The notes below the pieces were generated by a model. That model was not told the origin of the DNA, made no database searches, and worked only from the letters and a program-made list of their open reading frames with translations. A stretch of 64,000 bases of DNA from Eonycteris spelaea. Lineage: Eukaryota > Chordata > Mammalia > Chiroptera > Pteropodidae. The position numbers were made by a program, and so were the translations under genes. Shown piece after piece: positions 34,986-50,196 of this stretch. Location of the stretch: contig PUFA01000166.1 in NCBI GenBank assembly GCA_003508835.1, forward strand, positions 2,032,001-2,096,000. The letters are read 5' to 3'. Position 1 is the first letter of the stretch, and the number at the start of each line of letters is the position of its first letter.

Positions 34986-36590
34986 ATGTTTTAAATGTTT
35001 TAAAAAGATATTATAAATATATAACATTCAAAATCTAAATCTCATTTGGTAGAAATGATTAAAAGATAACGCTCAAAAAGACAGCGAAGGTGCCAAGTTA
35101 AAAGCAGCTGAAATGTGCCTGCTGGTATGTGAAATCATTTCTATAAGGGATTTAGTTAAGGAATGGGGGGTATGGATATCAATATAAAGAACAAGTCAAC
35201 ATTATTAGTCAACTCACCATGTTAACAATAATAATGTTCAACAGCAAAGATAATCCAAAATTTTATATTTGCTTTTGTACTATATCATTATTATTTGCAA
35301 TAGATTTATCTTCCCAACTATACTTGAGATTTGTTTGCCTTTTTTGGTAATCATTACTTGATGGATGGGGGAAGACACCCAACAGCACCCTCAAGGGCAC
35401 AGGGAAACCAGGGTGTTAAATTTTCCAGAGATATTTTACAAAACAAATTGTGTCTGTGAGTAGGAGGCAGGCCTGGAACACGGAAAGCATGGGGTAATGC
35501 CCATCCCAATACTTTGATCACTCTGCAGGCCATAGGCCACCCTACAGGTGGCCCATGAATAAGCAAGGTTGCAAACAGGCCTACTCAGTGCTATTAGGCC
35601 TTTTCCCCTCAGGCACATACTCTACCCCTCTAGAGCTATTGTGGTTAGAGCACTATGGATCACAGGCCTCAAAAAAGGAGCTTGGGCTCTTTTGCAGAGC
35701 CCAAGTGAGAAAGACATACCTGAGCCCTGAATGAGAGCCTCCTGGTCTTTTTGGAGTCAGAGGAATCCTGAAGCTATAAATCACCCATATATGCTTTGAG
35801 ACATGCTTTAGATGCTTTTTCTGGATGCCCTGCAACTAACAAAAAACTGAATGCATTGTTGAACAGATCTATAGTCAGTGGTGGCAGAGTCTACACAGAA
35901 CTTTGCTTCATAGTGTCCTGGGAAAACCTTTCAACTTATTGGCTATACTAGTCAGTGTGGCTACATAGCTCATTGTGCTTTTGAATACATTGGTGATGTT
36001 GTCGTGTGTTCTGACCATCATCGAAGCCTACAATTCCAAATTCAGATATTGTCTTTCCAGAAAATCTTAGTTGGCATTTTTGTGGCATCAAAAGAGGTGA
36101 CATTGTGATTGCAAAAAAAAAAAAAAAAAGTCCAAGTGATTCAAAATCAATTATTTGTAAAAGAGTAAGTAGTTTAGAAGAAGACAAAAAACAAAAATAC
36201 AGTCCATTAGATTTCTTTAAAAGCTATAGTTAAGTGTCAACAGATCATGTTTGGTTAGAAAGTAATAATCTCTACAGAATTCTACAGATTCTAGGTACTA
36301 TGGATCTATTCTACATGGACTAACAAAAGGATGTGACCTCTTCGAGATTTGGCTTCTGAGTGATTTTGGATTTCTTCATGACAGTCCTCGTGGCCACAGA
36401 TTTTCAGATGATTAGTATGTATTTATTCTTTTGATTTGATTTTCATCCCCTGTTCAAGTGAATTTATTATTGCCACTGATAGAACAATTCCTATTCAATA
36501 AAAAAGGAGAACGCCCAAATTTGGGGGACAAGTCCAAAGGAAGTTAATATGAATTAAGTGAAAAACAAATGAGCTAAGCCACATTCTGAG
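34986..36590. other. Unique intergenic DNA, nothing recognised
   Basis: No gene. Poly-A of about 17 at 36113-36129. A slightly GC-richer block at 35340-35830 might be an old LTR, but I cannot identify it. Confidence 0.5.
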
Positions 36591-37920
36591 AGTGACCCAA
36601 GAAAGAATTTGTAAAACAACCTTTCTGACTCTTAGGAAGGAAATAAACTGCAATTTATGAAAAATTCTCTGTAATCTAAATTCTTAGGAAGGTGACAGTG
36701 AAACAACTGTCTCAAATCCTCCTCCCCAAATCAGACAAAAGCATAAAAGTAAAATACTGGAAACACGTCTTCAGTGCTGAAAATAAGGCATGTTGTCAAA
36801 AACAGGAGAGATAATCTGATCTATAAAGTCAAGGTGAAACAGCATCAAAAGATCTCACCAAGAACCAACTCAGGTTCCCCGCCCTGGAAGTGATGCTTCC
36901 AGTGCTGCAGGAAGTAAGTGAAGCAAATCTTGACAAATTTCACCAGCAATCTCTAATAATGAGGAATGACAGCAAGAGGTGTGAAGGTGGGCAATGAATG
37001 GGAAAGAACCAGATTCAGAGCCCATAGGAGCCGGGCGGAAAAAGCAAACCTATGGGCACAACAGGAAACCTGGTAGCAACTCAGCCTGCTTTCTACTCAG
37101 TTTCTCAATAGCAACACAGACTCATTCTGACCCAGAAAAGCACTTTCCTAAAATGAGGAAGAAGGCAGGACCTGAAGCCCATTGAGAAAGGACAAGATTA
37201 TAAGATGGAAGAAGACCACGCCTCGTGGAGGCACTTCTTCTGTTGGCACTAACTGCAACACATATTGAAGCAGGGCCACCAATGAAACTGCTAGCTCCAA
37301 GTTTCCTCTCATTCAAAATTTTACTATCCGGCCAGTTTCTCCTTGTATGTTAAAATACATTCCCAAATTAGAGCTAGTTTGGGACACTATAGAGGGACAG
37401 TTCTCCATAATGACAAGTCACTCTCCCAATGGTGGGTAAAAACCCCAGGGACGATTTCAGACAAAGTTAAACCCATCTTATGTGCTTAGAGTAGGCACCA
37501 GGCTGCACAAAAGATCAAATTAAAATATCTGGCCTCTGGTGTGATAGTTTCAGCAAAGAGTTGAAACACAACTTTTTTGACAAATGTATAGAATCCCCTC
37601 ACTTTTTGATCCATATGTGACCTCAGTTTCCCTCACCCCATTTAGGGTGCTGAATGGTCAAGCTAATCACATTATCCAACAAGATCCAACACTCCAGGTT
37701 AACTACGATAAAATTAAAAAAATAAAAATAAAAAACAATGAGTCAGACATCTTCTCTGCAACATTAAATGCCAAAAGAGAAGAGAATCACATTAATTTTT
37801 AAGGGAAATAACCATGACTCATGAGTTCTATCATTTAGTAGTCTTTTTCATACAGAGATAACAGGAAAATCTCAGCAAACATGTAAATCTTCAGGAAGTA
37901 TACAGCCCATGTACTCTACT
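36591..37920. other. Unassigned DNA, possibly the 5' part of an old L1
   Basis: The purine-rich stretch 36940-37320 has a loose resemblance to old L1/HAL1 5' UTRs and is followed, after an L1 3'-end insertion, by old L1 ORF sequence on the same strand. The resemblance is weak. Confidence 0.3.
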
Positions 37921-37924
37921 TAGA

Positions 37925-38115
37925 AAAATGGCTTGAATAAATGGTGACAGAAGGAAATTTAACTTTGGATGGTGAACACATGATGTAATATACATATAAT
38001 GTTTTATTGAATTGTACACTTGAAACCTATACATTTTATTAACCAATGTCACCCCAATAAATTTAATAAAAATTAAAAATAAATAAATAATAAAAATAAA
38101 ATAAATTTGAAAAAG
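37925..38115 (+). mobile_element. L1 3' end, lineage-specific type
   Basis: 'tggtgaacacatgatgtaat', 'attgaattgtacacttgaaa', 'attaaccaatgtcacccc' then 'aataaatttaataaa' and an A-rich tail. I associate this 3' UTR with bat L1s. Severely 5'-truncated. Confidence 0.8.
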
Positions 38116-38149
38116 AAAGAAAAATGAGTTGAGGATATATACCAGTGGC

Positions 38150-39480
38150 AAAGAGGAGCTGCAAATTAAGGACTCACAGATGGAGATACAATGGTGTGAA
38201 AGGCTCAGATACAGAATTAAAACACATAACTTAATTTAAATGACTTGGCAAATAAGGTTATAAAACAAGATGCAAATGTGATTCTTGAAAGAAAAGATAA
38301 AAATTTAAAAATAATACTATTTTAACAATGCAGTAATTATCTAAGAAAAACTCCCAGAGTATTCCAAGACAAATTGAAAAAATGGAAAGAAATGTTATCT
38401 CTGACAAATTATTCATCTTCATAGGTAATTGTCATTAAATATTATTTTATATTAGTAAAAAGTTGGTACCTCAAGATCTAAATGAAATCATTAGTAAAAC
38501 TAAATATGTCTTTAATACACAAAATTACTGAAAAAAAATAAAGAAAAACAGACACTATATTGACAGAGAATAAATGGAAGAGAGAAGGTAGAAAACATGA
38601 CATGAGATAAAAGAAGTAATAAATATATGTCCTAAAAATAAATGTAAATGGAATAATCTCATCTATTAAAAGGAAAGACTCAATTGGGTCAAAAAAGAAA
38701 ATCCAACTCTGCATTATTTATAAGCGATATACTCAAAACAAAGTACTCAGCAAAGTTAAAATAAAAGGTGGAATAAAGACATGTTCTGCTAATAGTCCCT
38801 AAAGAAGAAAGAGAACAACAACAACAAAAAGAAAACATGGGTTACAAACATCAAAATACAAATCAAAAAAAAAACAGTAAAAATAAGTCACTTTGTTAAG
38901 AAGTAAAAATTCACAATGAATATTATCTGTCATAAATATTATGTGACAAATAGCATGTTGTTATGTATTTAAAACTTTAAAAATAAATTAGCATAAACCT
39001 GAAGAAGTTAACATAATTATTGCATTTTTTAAAATTAGGCAGATAAAAATATTAATAAATAAAAAGCATGTTAATGTCCTTATAAAGGCCAAATTTACAG
39101 TGCATCTCTTTTCAAGCTTCCATGGAATATTTATAAAATCTAACCATATGTTAAGTAGTGACATAATTCTCAACAATTTCAAACTGTTGAAAAGGTACAG
39201 ACCATATCTGACCACAATGTAAAAATAAAATTAGAAATAATCATTAGAAAAACACAAAAACTCTCTAATTATTTGGAAGAAATAAAAACTGAAAGGAATG
39301 AAGGAGGGATAGAGGGAGGGCATGCAAGAACACATGTTTAAGGACCTCGGGTCAAAGAGGAAACAAAAACCACAATGGCCAACTCTTTGGATATTAATTA
39401 TAATGGAATATTAATATAAAAACTTATGATATAAAAACTTATAGATATAAATCTAAGTCAGTTCTCAGAGAAAAATGCAT
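38150..39480 (+). mobile_element. Old L1, ORF1/ORF2 junction and endonuclease part
   Basis: 'aataaatgtaaatggaataa', 'aaaggaaagactcaattggg', 'aatccaactctgcattattt' and later 'tctgaccacaatgtaaaaat', 'aattatttggaagaaataaa' follow the start of old L1 ORF2 (endonuclease domain). The element breaks off before the reverse transcriptase. Many stops. Confidence 0.65.
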
Positions 39481-41695
39481 ATAATCTTACTTGCTTTTCT
39501 TACTTACCAGGTCCCTCTCTTCACAACTTTTTTCTTTTTTAATTCATCTAGAATGTCTTGCCATCTTTCTTCTGTTTGAAAAAAATATGCTGAGAAAAGA
39601 AAAAGATAGAAAACAATGTAGCTAAAGTGAGACTAAAATTATAGGCAGAATTTTTTTAGCATGGAAAAAATTAATCATGTCAATCATTGCAGAAGGCCTT
39701 CTTCATGAGATTCCAGGTTAGTGATGAAATAGATGAAGTTTTATGGTCCAAACAGTTATAGCTCTGATAACAGATTACCCAAACAAGCCTCAGTGTATAC
39801 ACAAGTCCCCCATTTCCTAGTGAATGACTCAGTTTGGAGGCAGCGAGGATGTTTCGATCGATGTAATAATGCTTATACTGATTTCCCTACATAGTTGTAA
39901 GCATTTTTCATATATCGATTCATTCATAATATACAAGTATACAATACACCCCAATTTAGCTTCTTTTCAAGTGCTGGATTATTTTATTACTTAAAGAGTT
40001 TATTTTCTGCCTTTCTCCACTTCAGTTTAGAAAACTGTGTGGTCCTTTTCTAATCTGGTAACCAAATAACCACCAAAGAAGCATGTCAGGTAATCAGAAG
40101 GTCCCTTATTGTTCTAGAACGTGCATGCCCTCTATTTTTCTGAAATATTACCCTGCGTCCCTATGAGGACCATCCCAGACTAGTTCCTACATCTAAATCT
40201 ATTAGGAAGAACCAAGTATAATAACATGGTCTTCTTTAAACTTGAAAAATTCAGTGCTCCCTTCCAGGTGATGTGCAATGATATTCTCTCATTTGTGATA
40301 GAGAGAATCAACTACAGTCTTAACATAAGTCCAAATAGAAGGATTTTTCCTTTTTAACTTTACACTTATGGTATGCAAAACTAAATAGAGTCAGTGAATA
40401 TAAAAGGTAGCATCCAGCTCTAATATACAATTGAAGCTAACTAAGGAGCAGCTCCAAGGATATTTTGAACTGAATCTTGTTTTAATATTTTACAGAAAAT
40501 TATTAAAATAAAAAATAAATGAGTATAGCTTAGCAATCAAAATCTTCCTAGGAAGTCTCTACAAATTCATCCTGAGAGGTCATTGCAAATTTTCTCAGCT
40601 CTCTAAAGATAATGTTTCTTTTGAATAATGCTTGTAAAGAAATAGTCTTTCACCTTTATGAGTGAGTTCATCTTCTGGAATTTTTCCCCCCCTGAGACTA
40701 TAATAGTGTGAAACTACAAAAGAAAAGAAAAGAAAAAAACCCTATGCTAATAAACAAATAAGAAATCAAAATTGATAGGTTTATTCAACTACATTATCCC
40801 TTATTATATTTGGGAAGAGCTACCATGATTTATTTGTTTGCCAGCTAGAAATGAGGAGGGAATGCTCCTGATACAAGTTGGAAATACACAAGTTCAGATG
40901 CTCAACAAGCCACTAATGCATCTTGTCAGACAGTAGAGTGGGTCCAACAACAGGGACTCTCCTAGGCTAGTGAAGGAACATTTAGAGGCAGAAAGGGGGC
41001 ATATCTTGTAGCAGAAGCCATTTTATCATGCTACATACTCTAGTATCCATTGAATATCAGTAATAAGATTTACTGATTAGTGCATTCATTTAATATAGAT
41101 CCTTTGTGATGATTTCTATTTATTATTCCTGTCCCCAGTAAATGATTTATGTTACATTACTAGTTATAAATATTATCATTCCTATTATTATTTTTAAAAG
41201 AGGTATTTTCACTCTCAGAAGGATTGCATCCACACTATAAACTTTCCCCAGATTACTGCCAAAGATTATTTTTCCAAGAGTAAGAAGAGTGATAAATACA
41301 CAGCATTGTTGCTCTTCTGGTACAAATCAAACTGAAACAGCATCTAAGTTCAGTAAAACGTACTTTTCCTTAAGAACATGAGATGGTTCACCTAGAATCA
41401 AAACCTTGGTCAAAAACCAGAGAATCTGGCCTACCCATTGTCTAAGATAAACTCTGGAAATAAGAGTCAGAGACAACAAGTATACTGGGAGAACTGACCA
41501 TAAAACAGACCATGCTCACCAATTTCAGTTGTATCTGGTTGGTCTTATTCTACATCAGAAATGTGATGTCTTTGTGGGGTCCATGATAAATAGGCTTTTC
41601 CAGAAAATTTTGCAAATATAACTATCGAAATGATGAATTTTTGTGTTAGAATAGGAGGGCACAAATACTATGGAAAAAAAATAATGATGCATTCT
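39481..41695. other. Unique intergenic DNA, nothing recognised
   Basis: 2.2 kb without a recognisable gene or repeat. Open frames are short and without motifs. Confidence 0.5.
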
Positions 41696-41699
41696 TAAG

Positions 41700-43185
41700 T
41701 TTTCCTTAAGAAGAAGATTTTGGTTGGAACGTTCACTTCTGGTCTTGAGATAGTGACACACTCTGGGATTACCTTCCCACCATAAACAACTAGAAAAGTA
41801 GATGAAAATAACAGTTTCAGATATTGAAAAAGAGGTAGCATAGCACTGTGGTCTCTAAGAGAAGGGAAACAAATAAGGTGAGCCCTAAAGTTTTCTCTGT
41901 TTTTAGCCTGGAGACAACTTATAAAAGAGCACAGGGAAAGGGAACCTAAGCAGGGCCCAGAAGTATTGTTGAATTGATGAGACAGATTGGAATTTGGGGG
42001 AGATTGGGATGGCTAAAATTTACAGAACAGAGTACAAGAGAAGAAGGAAATGAATTGGGCAAGAGCCTAGAAATCTGCTTAGTGGTCTGCTTGAATTGTG
42101 AACTGAATATCAATCTTTATGTTTATAGGATGAAACTTCACAAGGGCAGGAAAAATTAATTTCTGGAGAAAAAGCAATTACCAGGCAGCTTTTAAGCAGA
42201 ACGAATCCCACAGCTCACACAGAACGAGGAATCTTTCAAGTTCCCAACAGTCAAAATAAAGAGATGCTGACGAATAACAGGCATTCGGTCAAAAGATCCC
42301 AGAGAGGTCGAATCTTATATAGTGGGGCAAAATTAACCATAGGAAAAAAAACTACTCTGGGTGTTTATCAACAAACAGTTTAAAAAATAAGCTTTGATCT
42401 AACTTTCATGTAACTTAATTGAATGTTAGAACAAAATCCAACTCTCTTTAAAGAAATTCAATGAAATACAGCACTCAACAATATAAAATTCACTCTGTCC
42501 ACCATCCAAAAAATTACTTGCATAAACATAAGGGTCAAGAAAAATGTGATTCAAAATGAGGAGAAAATAAGTTAATAGAAATATACTAAAAAATAACAGA
42601 GATAATGGAATTAGCATGCAAGAATAATGAAATGGGTATTATAAATATGCTTAAGTTCTATAGGAAAAGATGAACATCTGAGGAGAGAAATGGACAGTAT
42701 GAAAAAGAATCTCATGAAACTTCTGGAGATGAAAAATAAAATACCTAAAATGAAAATTCCATTGGATAAAATTAACCACAGATTAGACATTGCAGAAGGA
42801 AAGATTAGCAAAGTCGATCATGTAGCAAAAATTTATCTATAATAAAATGAGACAAAAAGAAAAGATTATGGTGGTGATGGGAAGATCCTGAGGTAAAATA
42901 TCAAATGGTCTAACATATATGTGTTTGAAGAAATAATGGACACAAATTTTACATATTTGTTGAAAACAATAAATGCTCATGTTTAAGTATTTCGACAAGT
43001 AGCAAGATCAGCGTATATACACAAAAAGAAGATACTGAGGCACGAAGAAGTCAAATTAATGAAAACCTATATAAAAAAAAATCCTCAAGGCATCCAAAGA
43101 GCAAAAGGCACATTACATAAAGTGTAACAAAGCCAAGAATGACTGCATGCTTTTCATCAAAAATGACACCAGACAAAAGAAAATT
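41700..43185 (+). mobile_element. HAL1/L1-like element: 5' UTR and ORF1 part
   Basis: The sequence moves from a 5' UTR-like stretch (41700-42180; 'accataaacaactagaaaag', 'cctaagcagggcccagaag') into an ORF1-like region ('gaaagattagcaaagtcgat', 'atccaaagagcaaaaggcac'). HAL1 elements are L1-derived and carry ORF1 but lack ORF2. An MLT1-type LTR interrupts at about 43186. Confidence 0.65.
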
Positions 43186-43662
43186 ATATTAACTATCCAC
43201 GGCAGCACAGCAGTCACTCCAAAACTAGTGTCTTTAAACTCCAATCAATAACAACATATTATCTCTCACAAGTTTCGTGTGTTGAGAATTTGAGACTGGC
43301 TCATTTAGGCAGCCCTGGTTAGGGGCCTTTCATGAGAATCTCCTTTCAAGGTGTATCGCTCTCATTTCTGACAAGTGATACATGTTTGTTGCTCACCAAG
43401 GAGGCCACTTCGTGAGACTGCTTGAATATCCTCACGGCATGGGGAGTGTCTGTGTCCACAATGAGTGTTTAAAAGACCTTCAAGGGGCAAGATGCAATGA
43501 CCATGTTAAACAGTCTTAGAAGTAACATAATGTAATTTCAGTTATGTTCTATTGATCACATGGGTTAAACCTGATTCACAGTGGGACAAGACTTAAACAA
43601 ACATATGAATACCAGGAGATCAGGATCATTGATGGCCATCTTGGAGGCTGGCTGTCATAGGA
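43186..43662 (-). mobile_element. MLT1-type LTR (ERVL-MaLR), minus strand
   Basis: The plus strand starts with 'ctatccacggcagcacagca', goes on with 'tatctctcacaagtttcgtg', then 'gactgcttgaatatcctcac', and ends 'ggccatcttggaggctggct', which is the full antisense order of an MLT1 LTR. It lies between two parts of one HAL1-like element. No internal MaLR sequence is present. Confidence 0.8.
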
Positions 43663-43992
43663 AGAGAACATTTAAGCGCTTGAGAAAAAACTGCCAAACT
43701 GGTATTTTTATGCAGCTAAAATATCCTTCAAAGGTGAGGGCAAAATAAAAAATGTATCAAACAAAAACTGAGAAAAGTGCTACAAGTGAACCTGAACTAC
43801 AAGAAAAAATAAACAAAGTGCTTCTGACATAAGGAAAATTATACCAGATAAAAACTAGAGTCTGCCCAGAGGAATAAAGAGTGCAGGGAACAATAAATGT
43901 GTAGTAGACAGATGTAGAAACATTTTTCTCAATTTTAAATTTATATAAAAGATCATTGACCATTTAAAAAAATAATAATGTCTTGGGGTTAT

Positions 43993-44038
43993 AATATATA
44001 ATATAATATAATATAATATAATATAATATAATATAATC
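43993..44038. repeat. (TATAA)n microsatellite
   Basis: About nine pentamer units. Confidence 0.9.
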
Positions 44039-44106
44039 TATTTATGTACTAGCCCAAAGAATAGAAGGAGAAAATGAGAATATACTGTTGTTCAATTTTA
44101 TATTGC

Positions 44107-44133
44107 ATGTGATATCACATAATATTATGTGAT
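44107..44133. repeat. Overlapping perfect palindromes
   Basis: atgtgatatcacat (14 bp, 44107-44120) overlaps atcacataatattatgtgat (20 bp, 44114-44133). Both are perfect inverted repeats without a loop. They lie in the HAL1-like relic and are probably fortuitous. Confidence 0.85.
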
Positions 44134-44389
44134 TTTGAAATGTAATAACTTAAAGATGTGTATTATAAACATTAGAGCAACCCATAAAAATGTATACCAA
44201 ACAAAGTAAACTTCAGAAGAAAAATTTTACTGAGAAAAAAATAGGACATTTTATAATAATAAAGAGGTCAATTCATCAATAAGACAGCAACCTTAAACGT
44301 GTATATTTCTGATAAGGCTTCAAAACAGGTGAAGTGAAAATCTACAGAATTTAAAGGATAAACAGACAAATATCTAATGTCTGAAGTTT

Positions 44390-44808
44390 AAAAGACTAGA
44401 AAATACTGATGAAGATGTGAAGCAACTGGAATTGTCACTGCTCCTGAGAATGTAATAAGATACAACTACTTTGGAAAACAGTTTGATGATGTCTTAAGAA
44501 CTTAAATATGTATCTACCATACACTTAGCATTCTTTGGTAACACACACTCACCACTCCTAGATACCTTCAGAGAAATGAAAGCATATGTCCACACAAAGG
44601 CTTGTATATGAATGTCCATAGTAGCTTTATAATAGTTACAATGCAAATAATCCCAACTCCCATCACGATGTAAACAGGTAAACAAATTGTGGCATAACCA
44701 TATAATGGAATTCTAGTAAACAATAGAAAGAAAGATTTTGAAAACATTATGCAAAGCAAAATAAATCATACTTAAAAGAGCACATACTATATGATTACAT
44801 TTATATAG
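44390..44808 (+). mobile_element. Old L1 ORF2 C-terminal part
   Basis: 'tactttggaaaacagtttga', 'ccacacaaaggcttgtatat' and 'gaatgtccatagtagcttta' are the well known ORF2 3' region. Either an L1 with most of ORF2 deleted, continuous with the HAL1-like part, or a second element next to it. Confidence 0.75.
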
Positions 44809-45354
44809 TGTTGGGAGATAATTCTGGCATTTCTACACATTTTCTGAGCAGAGGGCATTAACACTTTGTTTAAGGATGTTTGTAATGCTACTCTATCACA
44901 GGGATTTGATTTGCTTATGTTCTGGATAAATAAAATTAAAGTTTTCTCTTCCCCCTAGAGACATTCCATGGTTATAAAAATAACACTTCCTCTGAGTCAG
45001 TAGGTAGATTTGTTTCCTGACCAAGAGAATAAGGATAATGTCTGTTTCCAAAGGGAGTTGGACAGGCTTGTCAGTAGTCCCCTTAGAATAGGGGTTTCCT
45101 GGCACAGTGTTCCTCAGCTGTGACACGGGTGCACTGCATGCATAAACATTCACCTGGGCCCTTCTCCCCATCACACCATGGGTCTTTCTTGGTGGGCAAA
45201 GAGAATCAACGCAAAAACAAAGCTCCTGCTACTTACTGTGCTGTGAGTCTGAATCTATCCATTTGGGCTTATGTCTCCTATTGACCAAGTCTGTGGAACA
45301 CTAGTTATCTACACTAGCCCTGCAGTAGACGCTGTGTGTAAGAACTGCTTAACA
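44809..45354. mobile_element. LTR-like insertion inside the L1 3' part
   Basis: A 546-bp segment beginning TGTTGGGAG and ending CTTAACA separates 'attacatttatat' on the left from 'gaaaactctagagaagacta' on the right, which are adjacent in L1. TG...CA ends and length suit a solo LTR, perhaps ERVL-like. The orientation and family are not certain, and no clear target-site duplication is seen. Confidence 0.55.
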
Positions 45355-45560
45355 TGAAAACTCTAGAGAAGACTAATCTAATCTACAGGGATAAAAAGAA
45401 GGTCGATGGTTGTTTAGGAGTGGAGTGGGCAGGATTGACTGAGAAAGAGTATGAGAAAGCTTTGAGATGATGACTACATTTTCAAAGTTCATCCTACAAT
45501 AAGCTGAAAATATATGGCTCATATTGTATGCAAAGTATACTTCAATAAGATTTATTTCTA
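45355..45560 (+). mobile_element. Old L1 3' UTR (continuation)
   Basis: 'gactaatctaatctacaggg', 'aggtcgatggttgtttagga' then 'tatacttcaataagatttat' complete the L1 interrupted at 44809. Confidence 0.75.
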
Positions 45561-47155
45561 AAATACTTTGGCCTTATCATAGGATTAAAAATGTCTGAGA
45601 GAATGTGTGAGTGGTAAGTAAAAAAAAATTTCACAAGTCAAAGGCAATATGCCATCATGAAAAGAGTGTTCAACTGAAGGTATTTTGTCACTTTAAATAA
45701 GTCAAATACCTTCTCTGTCTAAATTATTTAGAAAGGTAAAATAAAAGCTATATACCTCTTAAATTCTGATTAAATTAAAGCTGAGCGTTAACATACCTAC
45801 ACCAAGCTCTTTGAAAAGGTGTTTCATTTAAAAAGTTATAGTTGTTGCATATACTTTTTAACCGTGTTTGCTCTCAAATAAAGGTATTTCTGCTATAAGG
45901 TTCCTGAAAATTCTCTCTCATAAAGAAAATTAAATTGGAGACAAACAATTCAAAATCTATGCAATATTCTGGTCCAAGCAACAAAATAGTAATAATCTCA
46001 TAGGAAATACTAGTCCCATTAACAAGATATTACATTCCTAATAAATAAGATATTGGAATCCTCCCAAAAGGTAAGGTTTTTATGATGAAAAAGGGTGAAT
46101 AGGGGTTGGGTTGCCAATTTATAGAGAGAGAAGGGCAAATACTAAAAGATCAAATGAATCCCACAGTTAGTACTTCTAAGATAAAGCATATATTCAAACT
46201 GAGGGAGGAATAACAAGGTGAATGGGTAATGTGCACAATACTGCATTCTCCCACACTTTGCCGTGTTCAGCCTTGTGAGTGGATTTTGCCTTCAGCTGCA
46301 TTACTTTGTTCAGATAATATGTTGGGGAAAATCTACAACATCGAGGAATGTGGCTTTCACTGTCTACTGACACTGTTCTCAATTCACCAATCATGTGTGA
46401 GCCAATTTGACTTATAAACCATAGTTTAGATTTTGTGAAATTATTTTTCTTATTGTCTGACTCCCCAAGTAAGATGTATTTTTGCTCATCGCCGTCTCCC
46501 ATCACCTGGTATAGATCCTAGGCATATAAAAGGTGCCCAAGAAATATTGGTCGACTGCAAGAATTACTCAATTAGTTAAATATTATGCCATTAAAGTAAA
46601 CCTTAATTTTTCTCTGCTATGGTGTTTATAAAATTTACAATAATATTCTTTTTCATTTTGCTCTGGCTTTCTTTATTTTTAAAATGAAGAACACAAATCT
46701 TGGTTTACGTATAGGTCTACTCCATTGGTGACAGTGACCAAAACAAACTAACTAACAAACAAACAGTGGAAGAAGGGAAGACATGGGAAGAAAAATAATA
46801 AATTTAATAACTGAAATAAGCCACTCTCACCTGGCTATTGGGCCTCTATTATAAAATATTATCAAGTAAACCTGCTTAGATCAACCTTTCTCTGGAAATG
46901 AATTGTCATTGGAAATAATATTATTAAAATCACTTCTTTCTATAAAATTCATTGAGCGGTTTACCATCTACTCTATTTCTCACTATAAAAAGCACTACAG
47001 TGAATTTATCTCACACTGATTAGACAATAGCACAAATACAGTTTTATAAGTATGTGGGAAAATGAATCAATGTAATAAATTCTGTTTATTTTTTTTCCCT
47101 ACCAGAATGCTAGGACATTACCTATCCCTCAAAATTCTATAGATTAATTTTGAAA
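45561..47155. other. Intergenic DNA with one L2 3' end
   Basis: Mostly unrecognised. 46440-46560 resembles a sense L2 3' end ('ggcatataaaaggtgcccaa', 'gaaatattggtcgactgc'), at modest confidence. Confidence 0.5.
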
Positions 47156-47159
47156 TTAT

Positions 47160-47300
47160 CACAGAAGTCACTGATGAGCAAACTAAGACCCAGAGAAATT
47201 AAAAATTTATTTGCCCAAGTATACAATAAATTTATACAAGAGCTAGGGTTAGAATTCAAACTAACTCCCCGTTCTTCTATTCTCTCTTTGTAAGGATTTC
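47160..47300 (-). mobile_element. MIR SINE fragment
   Basis: 'tgatgagcaaactaagaccc', 'agagaaattaaaaatttatt' and 'gagctagggttagaattcaa' give the antisense MIR centre. Confidence 0.65.
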
Positions 47301-47778
47301 TACATGTCTTCCTTTTTTAAAGTAAGAAGGGTTCTGCTTCCTGAAACTCTGCTATAAATCATGATAGCCTGACATGAAAATCTAAAATTTTATTCTTCTA
47401 TGTTGCCATTTACCAAATTATTCCATCTGCACATGAAGGTAAAACACAGAAAACATACACAAATGGAGTTATAACTGGAAAAAAATTGTTTTAAACATAC
47501 AATTTAAAGTTATAATAAACCAAAGGCAAAGTGATATTTCTAAATCCAAAATCTTCTCTCACTCTTAGAGTAAGGTCAACCTTGTCAACTAGCATCATTT
47601 TTATTGCCCTCAGTGGGGCTTAAGGCTCAGGAAGTGGTCCTAAGTGTTTTGCCAGGTTGATAAATGGGATCCAAGGAATCAGTAACAGTTCAGGTACCCT
47701 CCAATGTAAGACTCTAAATTAAAAGTCCCAGGGTAACATAAACTCAAAGCCACACAATTAGGAGCTCTTCTCAGAAGC

Positions 47779-47787
47779 AAGATAGAT
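47779..47787. repeat. Left target-site duplication of the L1
   Basis: aagatagat, repeated exactly at 50197-50205. Confidence 0.8.

Positions 47788-50196
<2,409 letters not shown>

Larger units (their letters stand above)
43663..44345 (+). mobile_element. HAL1/L1-like element, middle part
   Basis: 'aaactgagaaaagtgctaca', 'aaaattataccagataaaaa', 'gatcattgaccatttaaaaa' and 'tataaacattagagcaaccc' match the stretch after ORF1 in HAL1/old L1. A (TATAA)n microsatellite expanded inside. Confidence 0.7.

Noticed and set aside
35340..35830. Possible LTR or exon in the slightly GC-richer block
   Set aside because: No TG...CA ends with duplication, no polyadenylation layout and no recognisable coding motif could be found.
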